From: Ramazzottius varieornatus
Taxonomy: Eukaryota; Tardigrada; Eutardigrada; Parachela; Ramazzottiidae
DNA length: 64,000 bases
NCBI GenBank assembly: GCA_001949185.1
Contig: BDGG01000003.1
Location: 4,771,092 to 4,835,091, forward strand
Direction of reading: 5' to 3'
The notes under the pieces were generated by a model. It did not search any database, was not told where the DNA came from, and was given only the letters and a program-made list of their open reading frames with translations. The position numbers were made by a program, and so were the translations under genes. Numbering within the stretch: position 1 is the first letter of the stretch; each line of letters starts with the position of its first letter. Positions 1 through 11,373 of this stretch are shown piece after piece.

Positions 1-140
1 CGGTGACTTGAAGTTCCAGAAGTCTCCTCAAGTTACACTTGAAGATTGTGGGACGTGACTGAAAGCGTGGCTTGGAAGACCCGGAAGTGACTGAAATGTA
101 CACATGGCAGCTCACTAAACGTACGCAACATCACTTTTCA

Positions 141-188
141 AAGTGGCGCAGCCTTCCAGCCAAAAACACCGAAAGCGTGCGCCACTGG
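141..188. repeat. single hairpin of the GTGGCGCA/TGCGCCAC family
   Basis: AAGTGGCGCA is followed about 45 bases later by GCGTGCGCCACT, forming one imperfect stem-loop. No second hairpin is recognisable next to it, so this is a partial or single-unit copy. Confidence 0.75.
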
Positions 189-3100
189 GGAAATCGTCCA
201 AGCCTAGTTCGTCTACCGAGCTAGCGCACAAAACAGAATTCGCACAACAGCTTTGTGACCGGGGAAGAAACGCGACGGCGTCAGGATCCAGGAACAGGGC
301 TGGTCTGATGGAGGCGTAATGAATCAGCTTGACTTGTGTAGCACTTCGGAGTATTTTTCTGACGTTTATTTGGCGCGAGTATCATAATGTTATGCTGTAG
401 TCTGGTTCTTCGGCCGATCTTGTCTGATTGTTGGACTAGCCTGAAGGGAATTGCTGGAAGCTGAAGCAACAAACACTTTGTGCTCTTTGGGATGCTTGCA
501 GATAAAAGTGATCAGCGAGGCATGAAGGGTAGTAGCTATTGCTATTGATCGCCCGGAAACGGCCCAACTACGACGAGAGTGCAGTCAGCCACTACCCATC
601 CCACTTTGTTCCCGCCATCGGGAGCCATCAGCGACTGAATGACTGCGTTCCGTTTTTTCTAACACATTTGTCCCTCTTTGCACGCTATTTAACCATCCGT
701 AAATCATCTCCAATCTATCCACGTTCGCCCGAAAAAGAACTTACCCAACGTTACGTCATCGCACTTGGTCGCTGAATGTTCGATTAGGTTAGGTCAGGTT
801 TAGGTTTATTGGTTTAAAGTCCATCAGCACGGGAACTTGTCCCATCAAGACCACAGGACATCACAATATCGGTAGAATACAGTCGGAAAAGAGTATCATT
901 TGTAAAGTTAGCATTTCAGGGCTGGCAGATGTCGATTTTGCCACTTTGGCTGCTTAGCCATCTTTCTTCGTCAGAGGACGGTTTCTCAGTCCGAGCTCAA
1001 GCCAACAGGGCTTCTGAGACTGTGGGCTACCGGATCCACTCACTAAGGAGTTTACCCCGGTCGATGGTTCCGTTTGCAATCAACCTTGCTAGGCCAAAAT
1101 TAGAGTGGCTGTCGCAGGAGGGCTCCGTATACCACTCTTCCCAAAATGTTTGTCTTGACCACCCTTTGCTTACAATAATCAACGGAAAGAGATCAGAACA
1201 ATAAGTCAGAATGAAAAAGTCGGTTTAGCAAAGGAAAAGGCTTCCAGTCAACAGACTCGAGAGCTAGTTCAAATTTCCACTTAGTTTCATAGGCAGCAGC
1301 TGGGAAGTCTAGCGAGTTCCACAAGCTAAACATTATCCCGACGAAGGAGTCAGGACTGGTGAGTAACTTTCGACCATTCAGGAAGGAGCCAGTGGGCTGA
1401 ACGGGACTGGGATGCGTGCGATTGCAAGTTGCAATTAAATTTCCATCACTGACACGCCATTCTGCTACTGTGCACACAAGAACCAGCTACGATCTACGTT
1501 CTTGAATCTTTAAAGTAAGAAACAGCAATTAGGAAGCTAAGCTTATACCGAAACAGCAAACAAAGAAGCCAGAACGGGACGCGTTGAAGAAGCTTCCGAT
1601 TTTAGATGGCGCCACCTACCGGCGGACCCAACGTAGAACTCAGACTTTCAACCAATAGCACGATTTCTACTTTGAAGATTCTGAAGATAAAAACCAGGCT
1701 TTTGCTGTTGCGGTCAAAGCTGGCAAGCCTTGAAGTTGGTTTAAAGGATGAAAATCTGCAATGGAAAGGAAACTAAGATATTAATATAATACGTAAGACA
1801 GAATCTGGGTCGTTCCAAACAGAAACCCTAAATCTCGAATTTATTCAACCTTCTCAGAAATCGAGTTTTTGTGTTTTCACCACCGGTCTTCAGCATGGCA
1901 TAGCCAAACTTCAAGTTTTCACGCCAACTTTCATGTGTGCGGTCTTTTGCGGCATTTTCAGATCCGATGCAATTTCTCTTTCTCCGCAAGATTGCTAGCT
2001 TGTCGAAGAAGCCTCGACTTGTCCCATCCTTACCTTCATTGCTCTTGTCGTCTGTCTGGCCTCTTCTGTCGCCGTCTTTTCTGCTGCTGACTCTTCCCTA
2101 GAGTCTTCCCTTTGTTCTGCTCCGCTCTGTGGGTGTTTTCTGTTGCAGGTTAGTGGATATCTAAGCCGAGTCATACCCCGCTAACCTGTTTGTTTGCCGA
2201 ATGGCGCATGTATCGTGGTGCATGACCGCTAGGCGATTCGGCATGAGTGCGATCAGCACCTACGTACTTTCTGCTTTTGTTTGTGCATGTGCAGTGTAAG
2301 CATGTGCTTGTCGCACTAAGGCTATAAAGCCTGAGCTCTCACGCACCACAAAACATTACGGTGGGCCGGAGCTTTATGGTTTCGGCACTGTTTTGATTAG
2401 TGAAAATAAATATTTTGACGTCATCCGATCCCACGGGCGTGTTGGGCTTCTTCTGCCCCTACTCCACTCAACGTTCGGACCGTTGTTCGACGTTTTCGTT
2501 GTTATTGCTCATGCACATTTTACACTATGGTCAACTCACACTGGTTCTGCTCAGATCGATACAGGTAAACACGTCGCCCTGTTTGTTGGTAAACTGGAAC
2601 GACCGTTCATCAGGGTAATTGACCGTTCGCCAGGCAGCAGGGTAATTGACGAAGAACGAGGAAGTGATCCTGATGTACATGAAGTCGAACTCCAAATCAT
2701 GTGTACCGCCAACAACATCCGAAAAAGAAGACGATTGCTCAGGAACATCGTGAAGTAGCATCGAGAGAAGCAGCTATCATACCACTATCATATTTATTAT
2801 TGTCGTATTGTGTGTGCACTAATTTTTCTTTCCAAATATGTTCTGCAGTGAAGGAGGAGAAGACATGGCAACCTACGAAATACAGGCCTTATAGGGTCGA
2901 ATATAGGGCTGGTTGAACTGCAGAACCAGTGGGAGAAGCTGTACACGTACGATGGGAAATTAGGGGCCAGTACAAATGAGTGGATGCCAACAGAAAAGGA
3001 CTACTTGGCAGGCCACTTGCTACAAAAGCGCAAAGGGCGGTATTTGATGCTGGTAGAAAATGGACCATTGCTGCCACGCCTCCGTCATTTTAGGGCTTTG

Positions 3101-3565
3101 TTTTCAGATTTGATTTCGTTCATTCAGCCGGACGTTTCTGTGCGTGAATTTTCTCTAAAAACAAGCTTTTCGTTCAATCAAAGGACGAGAACAACGGAAG
3201 AACGATGATCGACTTAATCTCACATAGACCACACGGACAACGGCAGTAAAAAGCTGCAAAAAGTGTTTTGAACTGAATTGCTCCGCAGTGAGAGTCTGAG
3301 GCACGTACGCAGCACTAACGTATGTGGGGGAGTTGTAATGACTCAGCTAATAGCATTCGATGCTTTGAGCGTTTTGGCAAGCCATGTCAAAGTGGAGGTC
3401 ATATTTAGCAGCTCGTCACTGGAGACAGGCGGAAAGGGCGGCAAAATGAACGAATTGTCGTTCGTCTCCAACAACGGGCACGCCGAACATCGAACGGGGA
3501 CCAACCACCCCTTTCCCGTGGTAATACGCACAAGCTTTGCAATGCTCAATCCTACAAAACAGCTC

Positions 3566-3755
3566 AATTCAATAATAAGTCGGAATAAAATTTTGAGATT
3601 CTCAAAAAATAACTCGAAATAATATATCAGAATAATATCTTGAGAAACTCAGGAAATAATTCGAACAAATAATTCTGAACAAAATCTTGCAAATCTGTCA
3701 AAGTAATCCTAATACATGATTCGAAATGAAATCTTAAGAATCTCAGAAAACATCT
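3566..3755. repeat. degenerate tandem repeat, period about 48 bp, four units
   Basis: Four AT-rich units share a core resembling AAATCTTGAGAATCTCAG followed by AATAATTCGAA. The core recurs at about 3591, 3639, 3687 and 3733, a spacing of 46-48 bases. A similar pair of motifs appears near 13935-14065. Confidence 0.6.
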
Positions 3756-4501
3756 GCGAGGCCCTACGGGCAATTCTGATGTCACCCTACAAAAGTAGAA
3801 GTCCTTTTTTATAATGCTCCTTATGGACTCTCCACTATATCATGCAAGGCTTTGCCGTGTACGTGTCCGTGCCGCAGTAAGGACCTGCAAATCAACAACC
3901 AATGGATACCGGCACATGGGTCGCCGAAGTGGCTTCGGCAGGCACATGCGGCAGAGTTCGTTGATTGCTGATTGAAGACCGGTCAACGGAACGACAGATC
4001 TTACCTTTGGAAGAATTCCCAACAACAGTCCTTCGCATATGCCTCCATGCATCAGTAACACGACAGCAGATATCTCCAGGTGACACCCTCACTGGTCCCT
4101 CAGTCATCTGGATAGCGGGAATCATCGGAAGTGGGGTAAACGGTCCATTGCAACTCTCACTTGCAAAACCAAAGGTAACCCGGTCAACATACGCAAATTG
4201 TAAAACTTAGACGCCACAGCGTCCAGGCAAACCGCTCACAACAGCCTTACCTTCGGTGCATCTCACATAACCGCTTGTAAGGCCAGGTAGAAGAGGGACT
4301 GTCCCGCAAACGCCGTGGTCCTAAAGACATGCATGAGAACGTCAGCGCTCTGTGTAACACAACAACCCTATCACCGGTGTCAGTCTTGCTCACCGTTGAT
4401 TTTCCGACGACTGCCGCTACTGTTCCGCATCATTCAGCAAGCACCCAGGTACCAAAAGAGTCTCTGCCATCGCTCGCTGGTTGAATCGGGATGGCATACT
4501 A

Positions 4502-4946
4502 GTAACGATGAGCAATACATTTTACATTACAATTACGCTTTTACGCGACATTACAACCACGGGGAAGTTGTAATACAGATGTAAAATGTAATTACAACTT
4601 TTACCTGCCAGAATCTGCGGTATTTTTGAGTATTTTGCCGCCAGAAATCTAAAATTCGGCTGACTTACGCGGAAAAATGTCAGAAACTTCCTGAGTATGG
4701 TCATTTTGCAACCGTATTTTTATCTTTGTCTGGAAGATAATTACTAAGATCCATATTCTATGCAAACATAGACATAGCTGGTTCGTCGTTTTCGTCGCTC
4801 CTTGTCACTTTCAGGCGTTACAAACCGCTCGGTCTGTAAAATGTAAACTAGTGTAAAACGTAATTACACTTTTACAATTACACTATTTTACATTATACTT
4901 TACATTACACGGACCAGCTGTGTGTAATGCTCCTCATTATACACAA
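4502..4946. mobile_element. short element with TIR-like ends and inverted TTTTACATTAC-rich subterminal blocks
   Basis: Both ends carry AT-rich blocks of the motif TTTACATTACAATTAC in opposite orientation (about 4515-4600 and 4835-4910). Outside these, the left end (GTAACGATGAGCAATACA) resembles the reverse complement of the right end (GTATAATGAGGAGCATTACA). There is no coding capacity between them. It is probably a non-autonomous DNA transposon; I cannot assign a superfamily because no clear target-site duplication was identified. Confidence 0.45.
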
Positions 4947-5447
4947 GGGCACAGACGGTTCAGGGGACGATACCAAGGGACTCTGAATAGCAAACTCATT
5001 AGAGGACGCTCAAGCTCCAGACAGCACCATCTTTTACTCAGGATGATTCCCCGATTTCTGATTTTTGACGAGAGTTTCCTGATTTTTTGACGAATGTTTC
5101 CAAGTTTTTGATGAGTCGTGAGTCGTGATTTCGGATTTGATCAGTCAATTCTGTACTAATCATTCGAAGATGTTGGCGTATTTATCAATACGGAATTAAT
5201 AACCCTGTTGATAGTACCACTTGACGGCACTGCACGATCAAAGGGTATAATAATGCACTATGCCTGTACGTACAACATATGACTAATGGTAGAGACCACT
5301 TTCGGTGCCCCAAACCACGGGCTAATCGCACTGTGGATTGATCGCTGAGTTTGATTGGCCTTTCCGTAATCGGAAAGTTCGTCCTACTCAGCATTTGCTG
5401 CTTGTTGGAACAAAATTTCCGTTCGGTAGTTCGAGTATGCCTTTGCG

Positions 5448-5514
5448 GCAGACTCCTGTGTGTATGAAAAATCAGAATACATATTCTGATTTTTTCATAC
5501 ACACAGGAGTCTGC
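5448..5514. repeat. near-perfect 67-nt inverted repeat (about 32-bp stem)
   Basis: The left arm begins GCAGACTCCTGTGTGTATGA and the right arm is its reverse complement, ending at 5514. The arms differ only by one A/T in the homopolymer (five A on the left, six T on the right), and the loop is two to four bases. It could be a recent fold-back duplication, a long hairpin RNA source or an assembly fold-back artefact. Confidence 0.85.
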
Positions 5515-5640
5515 AATGTACCAGGTACGCGGGATGGGTACAATTTGATCGTACACGATGAATCCTCCGCAAAGGGCAATGAGAATGACACCAACAAAAA
5601 GAAAAGTAGACTCAAGAATTCCCGCTATGATCCAATACAA
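5490..5640 (-). other. short open frame encoding a hydrophobic, membrane-like segment
   Basis: On the minus strand a frame reads through a hydrophobic stretch (for example STFLFVGVILIALCGGFIVY) and then IVPIPRTWY before running into the fold-back hairpin at 5448-5514. It looks like a possible transmembrane exon or a gene remnant. I found no neighbouring exon, start context or family match, so it may be chance. Confidence 0.2.
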
Positions 5641-5649
5641 AAAAATGAA

Positions 5650-6773
5650 TAACCTAAACCGCGAAAAGCGGGTCTGATTAAAGGTCCAAGAGCCTCAGCA
5701 CGCGCAGCTGCCACTTCCTGGGCCGGCCGGTCGACCATGTTACTGCCCACTAAGCTACCCACAGGTCCCTTACATCGGAGAACCAGCTATTCACAATACC
5801 GGTACATAGTCCAACTTGCCAACCGGAAGGATGTTTTCTAGATAGTTAATGACAGGATCGATTCGCTTTATGTGCAATGAATTAACCTGACGTACACGTG
5901 CAAATCACTGTCTCGTATGATCATCTCCGCGAGCCTCATCCCATACCACCACCCAGGTATACTGATCACTTAAGAAGAACTTTGAACGTGAAGATACATG
6001 CGCGCTGATGCGCGCGGAATTTTGTTTTTTGGATACTCGTACTGAAAATGTAAGCAGTCGTGCTGCTTGTTGACCGGCATGAGAATCCACCACAGGTCTT
6101 CGGCCAAGTACTTGTTAACGAAGCGGAAATAAGGTAAGAACTGTCTTGGAGAAATACTAGAGGTGAGTGCAGCAACCGGACAACCCGCGTGTCTGACTGG
6201 ATAGAGTACCAGCAATACCCGGAAACGCTCTGGGACCTCGGCGAAGAAAGAGACAAGACGGTTTCTCCAAAATGGCGCACTTTTACACTGTGAACGGCTA
6301 CGCGTGCGCCACTGCCAAAACCGATCTTGCAGAGTTTGGTTTCTCAAGTGGCGCAAGTTTAAGTACTAATGGCTATACACATGCGCCACTTAGAACTTAT
6401 CTGGGCGAAACGTTCGCAGAGCTCTTATCTGCTGTTTAAGCTTTCTTCTCACTAAAGTTCGACCGGTTATAGGATCGAACACGTTTTACTGACTGCTTAG
6501 TACTTGCTCTTCGCTTATTGGTGAGCTCATCCTAGAGGTAATCAAGCCGGAAATTACATGTCCAGAAAGCGACTGGTCACTGTCTAATCGTCAGCGTATT
6601 TTTGAAACGTGAGATCCCGTCTCAAGTATGATTGCCACTCGTGCCACAAAGTCACGCAACCATACATTACTATCTAGACACACAGGCATAAACTCATCTC
6701 GCTTCCTTGGAATTTCATGATCGTAACCTACACTGTGTCATTTGACAAAGCCACGATTTCTGTCCGTCAAACT
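5650..6773. other. intergenic region upstream of the secreted Thr-rich gene
   Basis: There is no supportable coding exon. The stretch contains a two-hairpin composite element (listed separately) and presumably the promoter and 5' UTR of the gene starting at 6774. No clear TATA box was identified. Confidence 0.5.
6261..6397. repeat. composite element, two hairpins
   Basis: Hairpin one (AATGGCGCAC...GCGTGCGCCACT, about 6270-6315) is followed by the linker CGATCTTGCAGAGTTTGG and hairpin two (AAGTGGCGCAAG...CATGCGCCACTT, about 6343-6391). Confidence 0.8.
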
Positions 6774-8026
6774 ATGCCGCGGTTCGACTGGAGAAGCTTT
6801 CTCCCCAGCTTCCGTGTACTGTGGATGTTTCCCGCGATTGCCCGTGGTCAGTACGGTATCGGACCATTATGGACACCCCCCACACAAACTCCTTCTCCGT
6901 CATTCACAACTACTACCACCACCACTACCACCACGACACAGAACCCTTTACTTCCAACTACAACCACCACCGTGACGACGTGGATTCCTCCTTGGCAAAC
7001 TACGACTCCCACAGGACCTTATCACGGTTTCGGCTACGGTTACGGAGCTCAAGGCTACCTTCCTCCCCAACAAACCTTTCTTCCGGTGACCCAAAACACT
7101 CTCCAACCTGCTCAAACTCTACCCGTCGACCGACTGGACACGAACAGTCTGGCAGAATTGTTCCCGGAATTCTTCACTACAGCCTCACCCACTGCGCCAC
7201 CACTTCCGGGTTCGGTAAATTCTATAAACGGGCCGGATCGACTACAAAACGACTTGGCACCTGATGAAAGACTGAGCTTGCTGTCAAACTCCATGGCCGA
7301 CTTTTTGAGTTCGCTGAGTAAGGAACAGCTGGTAGCTTTCTTTCGATCTTTCTTCTTGTCGAAAGCAATGGGTACTCCCATACTGGAGCAGCGAACTGTT
7401 GAGCTGCGTTCGTCGCTTCCGTCGGCCGACCGCCAAGCTGTGGAAGCTGCACGCAGTATCCCAGGTACGAAGTACTGCCCACTCTTAGAGTATGTCGACG
7501 CACTCAATTTTTTGTCGTTTCAGCTGTAATAGGAAATTTGGAAGCTATAGAGAAGACCGGTCTAGGAAGAATACTAACTGACTTCGCCAGAAAAGCGAGT
7601 GTCGTACCACCGAATCAGCGGACTGCGGTTTTTCGGCAGTATCAACGGACAGTATCAGACTTGAGCCTTCCTAAAGGTAGGGAAGATATCAGTCATGGAC
7701 CTGCCCTATGTTACTGCCTTCAGACAACAAGAATGAAAATGAGAGATCGACAAACGGAACATGTTATACAAGACCGTTATTTCAAGTGGCGCACAACATC
7801 ATTGTTATCAAACGGAAGCGTGCGCAATTTGACAAAGACGATCTTGCCGAGTTTTCCCAACTGGCGTATTGTTTTGTGGTTGCTGGCTGGAAAAGTGCGC
7901 CACTTGAAACAACGATCGTACCCGTTTCGTTTTCCGGTCTCCCAGTCTAAATCCCACCGTCCGAAATCAAAAGTCAAATTACTTTTTTTAGGTATCAAAT
8001 ACGCCCTGAAACAGGTACACCTATGA
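6774..8026 (+). CDS. orphan secreted Thr/Pro-rich protein, three exons
   Basis: Exons 6774-7464, 7524-7676 and 7992-8026 join in frame to give 292 aa. All junctions are GT-AG and phase 1. I chose the ATG at 6774 because it is followed by a plausible signal sequence (RVLWMFPAIARGQYG); an in-frame ATG at 6717 adds 19 residues in front. A mature N-terminal part is rich in Pro and Thr, including a run of more than ten Thr likely to be O-glycosylated. It is followed by a GFGYGYG patch and then a helical C-terminal half of about 150 residues with Leu-rich heptad-like spacing (LSNSMADFLSSLSKEQLVAF). I do not recognise the family. Secretion is inferred from the leader; function is unknown. Intron 2 carries a copy of the hairpin-pair element. 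Confidence 0.6.
7770..7930. repeat. composite element, two hairpins, inside intron 2
   Basis: AAGTGGCGCAC...GCGTGCGCAATTTG and AACTGGCGTA...AAGTGCGCCACTTG are separated by the linker CGATCTTGCCGAG. The terminal arm at the right reads GATCGTACCCGTTTCG, the Arg-type variant (AAACGAAACGTAC) rather than the AAACTCGAC variant. It lies wholly in intron 2 of the secreted Thr-rich gene. Confidence 0.8.
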
Positions 8027-8324
8027 CAGTGGTGGCTTCCCAAAGTCGATTGATAGCGAATGCGCAAGTTAAAATCTGTGTTACACTCTTTCGACCTTCT
8101 GTAATTTCGCGTTAAATCTGTCCGTTATTCACGTGAAGGAAAAGGCATCATCTTATGAACTTACAGTAAAATAAGAAGCAAATGTATCATAGCCCTGAAT
8201 TTCAGACTTCAACTGCATGTAGTTATGCGTTAGGGAAGAAAAGCAACGTCAACATCAGTTGTCATTAGTGCTCAACACCACCAACAACAACAAAAAGACA
8301 AAGAAATTCATGACGATCGGACAA

Positions 8325-11300
8325 TCATTGAGTAGTTTTCTGCTTCTTGTTGGACGACGTACCAGCCTTCTTCACAGTCAGGACTATCGGTCTGCTGGGC
8401 GTACTTGTTGGCGCAGGACTCTCCGACCTGATGACCAGCGGGATGGGCGCCGAAGTAGGCAAGACCATCGGCGTATTCATCATCGGCGGCTGTTCTTCCA
8501 CCATTCCCTGTTCACTCTTGGACAGCTTCCTCCTGACGGGCATCTTGACGGCCGCCGTCACTTTGACCAGCGTCTTGGGCGCCGTCACAAAGTCTTCAGT
8601 GTACCGCGAATTGGATTTGCGGTTTCTAGCTGGTCGGCTGGAGGCACTGTCGACCATCACCACTTGTGAAGCTTCACTCAAGGCACGTACCGATGGTACA
8701 TTCAGGACTTGTGCGACTTCAGAGAAAGTCGAGACAGTCTCTTCTGTGGTACTGTTCACTGAAGTTTTGCTCTGAACTTTCTTCTCTTTGGGAACTTTCA
8801 CCAGTACGACTTTCTTCGTTCCTACACTCTTCCTTCTCTCCACTTTCTCCACTTTGAGCAGTATCGGTGCTGAACCTAAGACACTCAAGACGCCGCAAGA
8901 CGTAGACGGTACAGCATCTGTCGTGTCCCCACCAACCGGTGATAGACTACCCGGAAGTTCACTACTTCTGTCTGCTTCAACCGATGTCACCCCTTCAACT
9001 TCCGGGACTTTTTCTTCCTGTTTCCTCAGGGATTCTTCTTCAGCCGAAACTTTTTCTTCTGATCTCACCAGCGTTTCTGTAGGTTGTACTTCTGGTATCG
9101 TTTCTTCTGCTGGTGGTGGTGGCGGTGTATGTTGTTTTATTACAGGCTGAGTGTCTGTTGAAACTACTTCCGTTTTCACTTCCGGTTCAACTTCCGCCTC
9201 AACTGACTTCGAGTCGGGCAGAACCTTCTCGTCGGATTCTGCTGGAGAAACCGGCGCGGGTAAAGGTATCGAACTGACGGTCAGACCAGCCGAAGTTACC
9301 TTGGGAGGAGTGTTGCTTGACGTGACTTTCTTGGGTGGTGGTGCTTCGTCCGCTGGTTTCTCTTTGGACTTTTTGGCCTTCTTCCACTTGTTCCTCCAGA
9401 AGGCCGACGAAGTTTCGTCCGTGTCGTCGTCTTCCTCTTTCTTCTTTACGATGCTTTCAGCGGAGAGCGGTTGTGCGAGGCTGGGGTTGGTGTTGGTCAT
9501 GGCCACGATGTGTTTGATGAGGACAGCGGGACTGGAGTCGCTGGACAACGAAGAGTTGGATGACGAATCCACCGACCGTTTTAATCTGGAAGTGGGCAGA
9601 GGGGGAGGAGGGAAAGGCATCAGCGGAGGAAGTGAAGGCAGCGGAGGTGGCAGCGGGAACTTGGGGATGGCGGGAGGAGGAGGTATCGGTGGAGTCGAGG
9701 AGGTTGTGCCAGGAGTAGGAGAGATGAGCGTTGGTCGCACTGGTGAAGTCTCAACCGGCGGTGAGGACTCTGTTTGAGAACCTGTAAGATACCCACCATG
9801 GAATTAGCAGAAAAAAAATTCGCCGCGGCTCCTTAATACTTTAGTCAGGATATCTGGGTAACAAATGAGTAACATTCTGAGCCTGCATACATTGAACCAT
9901 ACACTTTAGCTGTGCGAAGGTATGCAGGTGCATGGCCTGAAAAACATCATTGCTTTCTGCGATATGCGCCTTTTGCATATGTTTCATGCACTTACGTACA
10001 CCCGAACAGTGTACCTTCCACTGTATAGAGGTACGCAAGTTCAGTAAGTCGTTCACAATATCTTCTTACAAAGTCGACCACTTTCGAGAAAAAGCAAAGA
10101 CACGTACCCTCAATTTGGGAGTCTGAGTCGAAATCGTTGCCCCATTGCCCGTTCCCAGAGAACATCAAAAGATCCAGCGCGCCCTGAAAGTCTTCGGTGT
10201 TCCTGGGTAGATCATGCGGACCCGTCGATTTGGCCCTACTCTCCGGTCGTCCATCCAGCGCAGAGTCCGCCGACGCCGCAGTGCTCGACCTGATCTCTCC
10301 GTCCTCCATCGTACTTTCAGTCTCCGGGCTGGATATCTCCATCTCGACCAGATCCGGCGACTCTCTGAACATGTTGCGGGAAGCGATTTCCCGACGTGGC
10401 TGGTCAGTGCTGTTGACTTGGGTCGGTGTGGTCGCCCGAGGAAGGCTGACATTGCACGAGTCAAAGTCATCGAAGTGAGTGTTGTCGGCAGCCTTGCCCA
10501 AGCGAGGGAAATCTAGAGTACCGAGCTGGATGTACTTCTGAACAGTCTCCCCCACGATGGAGGTGAGGGCTTCGTTGAAACGTTGGAGAGGTATCGGGTT
10601 GGAGTACCGACCGGTGTGGATTTCTTGAAGTAGACCCTGGATACCAGTGTCCACAAACGACGCGCTGAAATTTATCATGCCAGTTTATTAATGATTTTAT
10701 GCGGGAGCTCGGCAAACAAACTCGTCAAGATCGTTCCTTCAAGTGGCGCACGCTTGTCGCTAATGATACTGTAAACGTGCGCCACAGGGGTAAACAATCG
10801 AAGTCGACCAGATTATTCTTAAGATGGCGCACTTTTCCGGTAGATTACACTAGAAGCGTGCGCCACCTTGTAAACATCTTGTCGAATTCTCTCGTTCTAT
10901 CAAGTATTATTTCTTGCTAACCTTGCAATCTTCTTCCGTAAGTTTTCTCGCGCTGCTGTCTTGTCCATGTCAGGTGTCCATTTCAAGCCTTTGAGGTATT
11001 CATCACACTGCATCTCCACACGACGAACCAAGTTCTGAAACTGAGGCTGGAATAGAAACAAACTATTAGTTGGATGAGGTGATTAATTCTGTGGAAAAGG
11101 CTTTGCCTTTGTTTCCAAGTCTTTCAGCCACGTTTTGCGGAAGGTATCAAAGTGTCCCTCATCTTTGACTCGTTGAGCAATGTCTCCCACTACTTTATCC
11201 TTGGTGTGCGTCAGTGCATACGCCCGTAAGTGAGGTGGAGGGATCCGTTTGTACAGCTCCACCAACTGTGCTTCATCGATGTCGAAATTGTCGGAGATCT

Positions 11301-11373
11301 CCAGAGGAAATCCATTGAACGCTCCAGAAGATGAAGGTTCGCTCTCCGAAGTGTAGCATGCCAGGGAGTCCAT
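8325..11373 (-). CDS. BOD1/Shg1-domain protein (BOD1L-like), four exons
   Basis: Minus-strand exons 11107-11373, 10922-11046, 10108-10664 and 8325-9781 join to 801 aa with no frame break. Residues about 58-160 match the Shg1/BOD1 domain: DKVVGDIAQRVKDEGHFDTF, then DLETK|PQFQNLVRRVE across the first junction, then FVDTGIQGLLQEI. In vertebrates BOD1 and BOD1L1 act in PP2A-B56 regulation at kinetochores and in SET1 complex and replication-fork functions; yeast Shg1 is a COMPASS subunit. The rest is disordered: an acidic Ser-rich stretch, a Pro-rich block (PPIPPPPAIPKFPLPPPLP), many Glu/Val/Pro repeats and a basic tail including RPARNRKSNSRY. The exon 1/2 junction needs a GC-AG intron. Intron 2 holds a hairpin-pair element. 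BOD1L-type rather than BOD1 is inferred from length. Confidence 0.85.
10700..10897. repeat. composite element, two hairpins, inside a BOD1-like intron
   Basis: A complete copy. The left arm is GGCAAACAAACTCGTCAAG, then hairpin one (AAGTGGCGCACGC...AACGTGCGCCAC), linker GTCGACCAGATTATTC, hairpin two (AGATGGCGCAC...GCGTGCGCCACC) and right arm CATCTTGTCGAATTC. The left arm is approximately the reverse complement of the right arm, so the whole element is a nested palindrome. Confidence 0.9.
11047..11106 (-). other. 60-nt GC-AG intron
   Basis: The minus-strand donor reads AAACAAAG|GCAAAG and the acceptor TATTCCAG|CCTCAG. No GT donor in the preceding exon gives a frame that joins. The GC donor yields DLETK|PQFQN, which matches the BOD1-family continuity (human has VDTKPAYQN). 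Confidence 0.75.

Larger units (their letters stand above)
1..5184. other. gene-free region with scattered repeats
   Basis: I see no coding region I can support here; the open frames are short, overlap on both strands and match no family I know. The region holds one hairpin of the window-wide family, a degenerate 48-bp tandem array and a TIR-flanked element (each listed separately). Around 2320-2410 a TATA-like GGCTATAAAGCC is followed by an AATAAA about 80 bases on, which is the spacing of an LTR or a core promoter, but no LTR ends or retroelement frames were found. Confidence 0.6.

Noticed and set aside
2133-2640. Possible solo LTR or promoter (GGCTATAAAGCC, later AATAAA)
   Set aside because: No TG...CA ends, target duplication, primer-binding site or retroelement frames were found.
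2393-2758. 121-codon open frame
   Set aside because: Open on both strands in several frames, with no family resemblance and no splice context; probably chance.
8788-9777. Long plus-strand Ser/Gly-rich frames
   Set aside because: They are the antisense shadow of the Pro/Glu-rich last exon of the BOD1-like gene.
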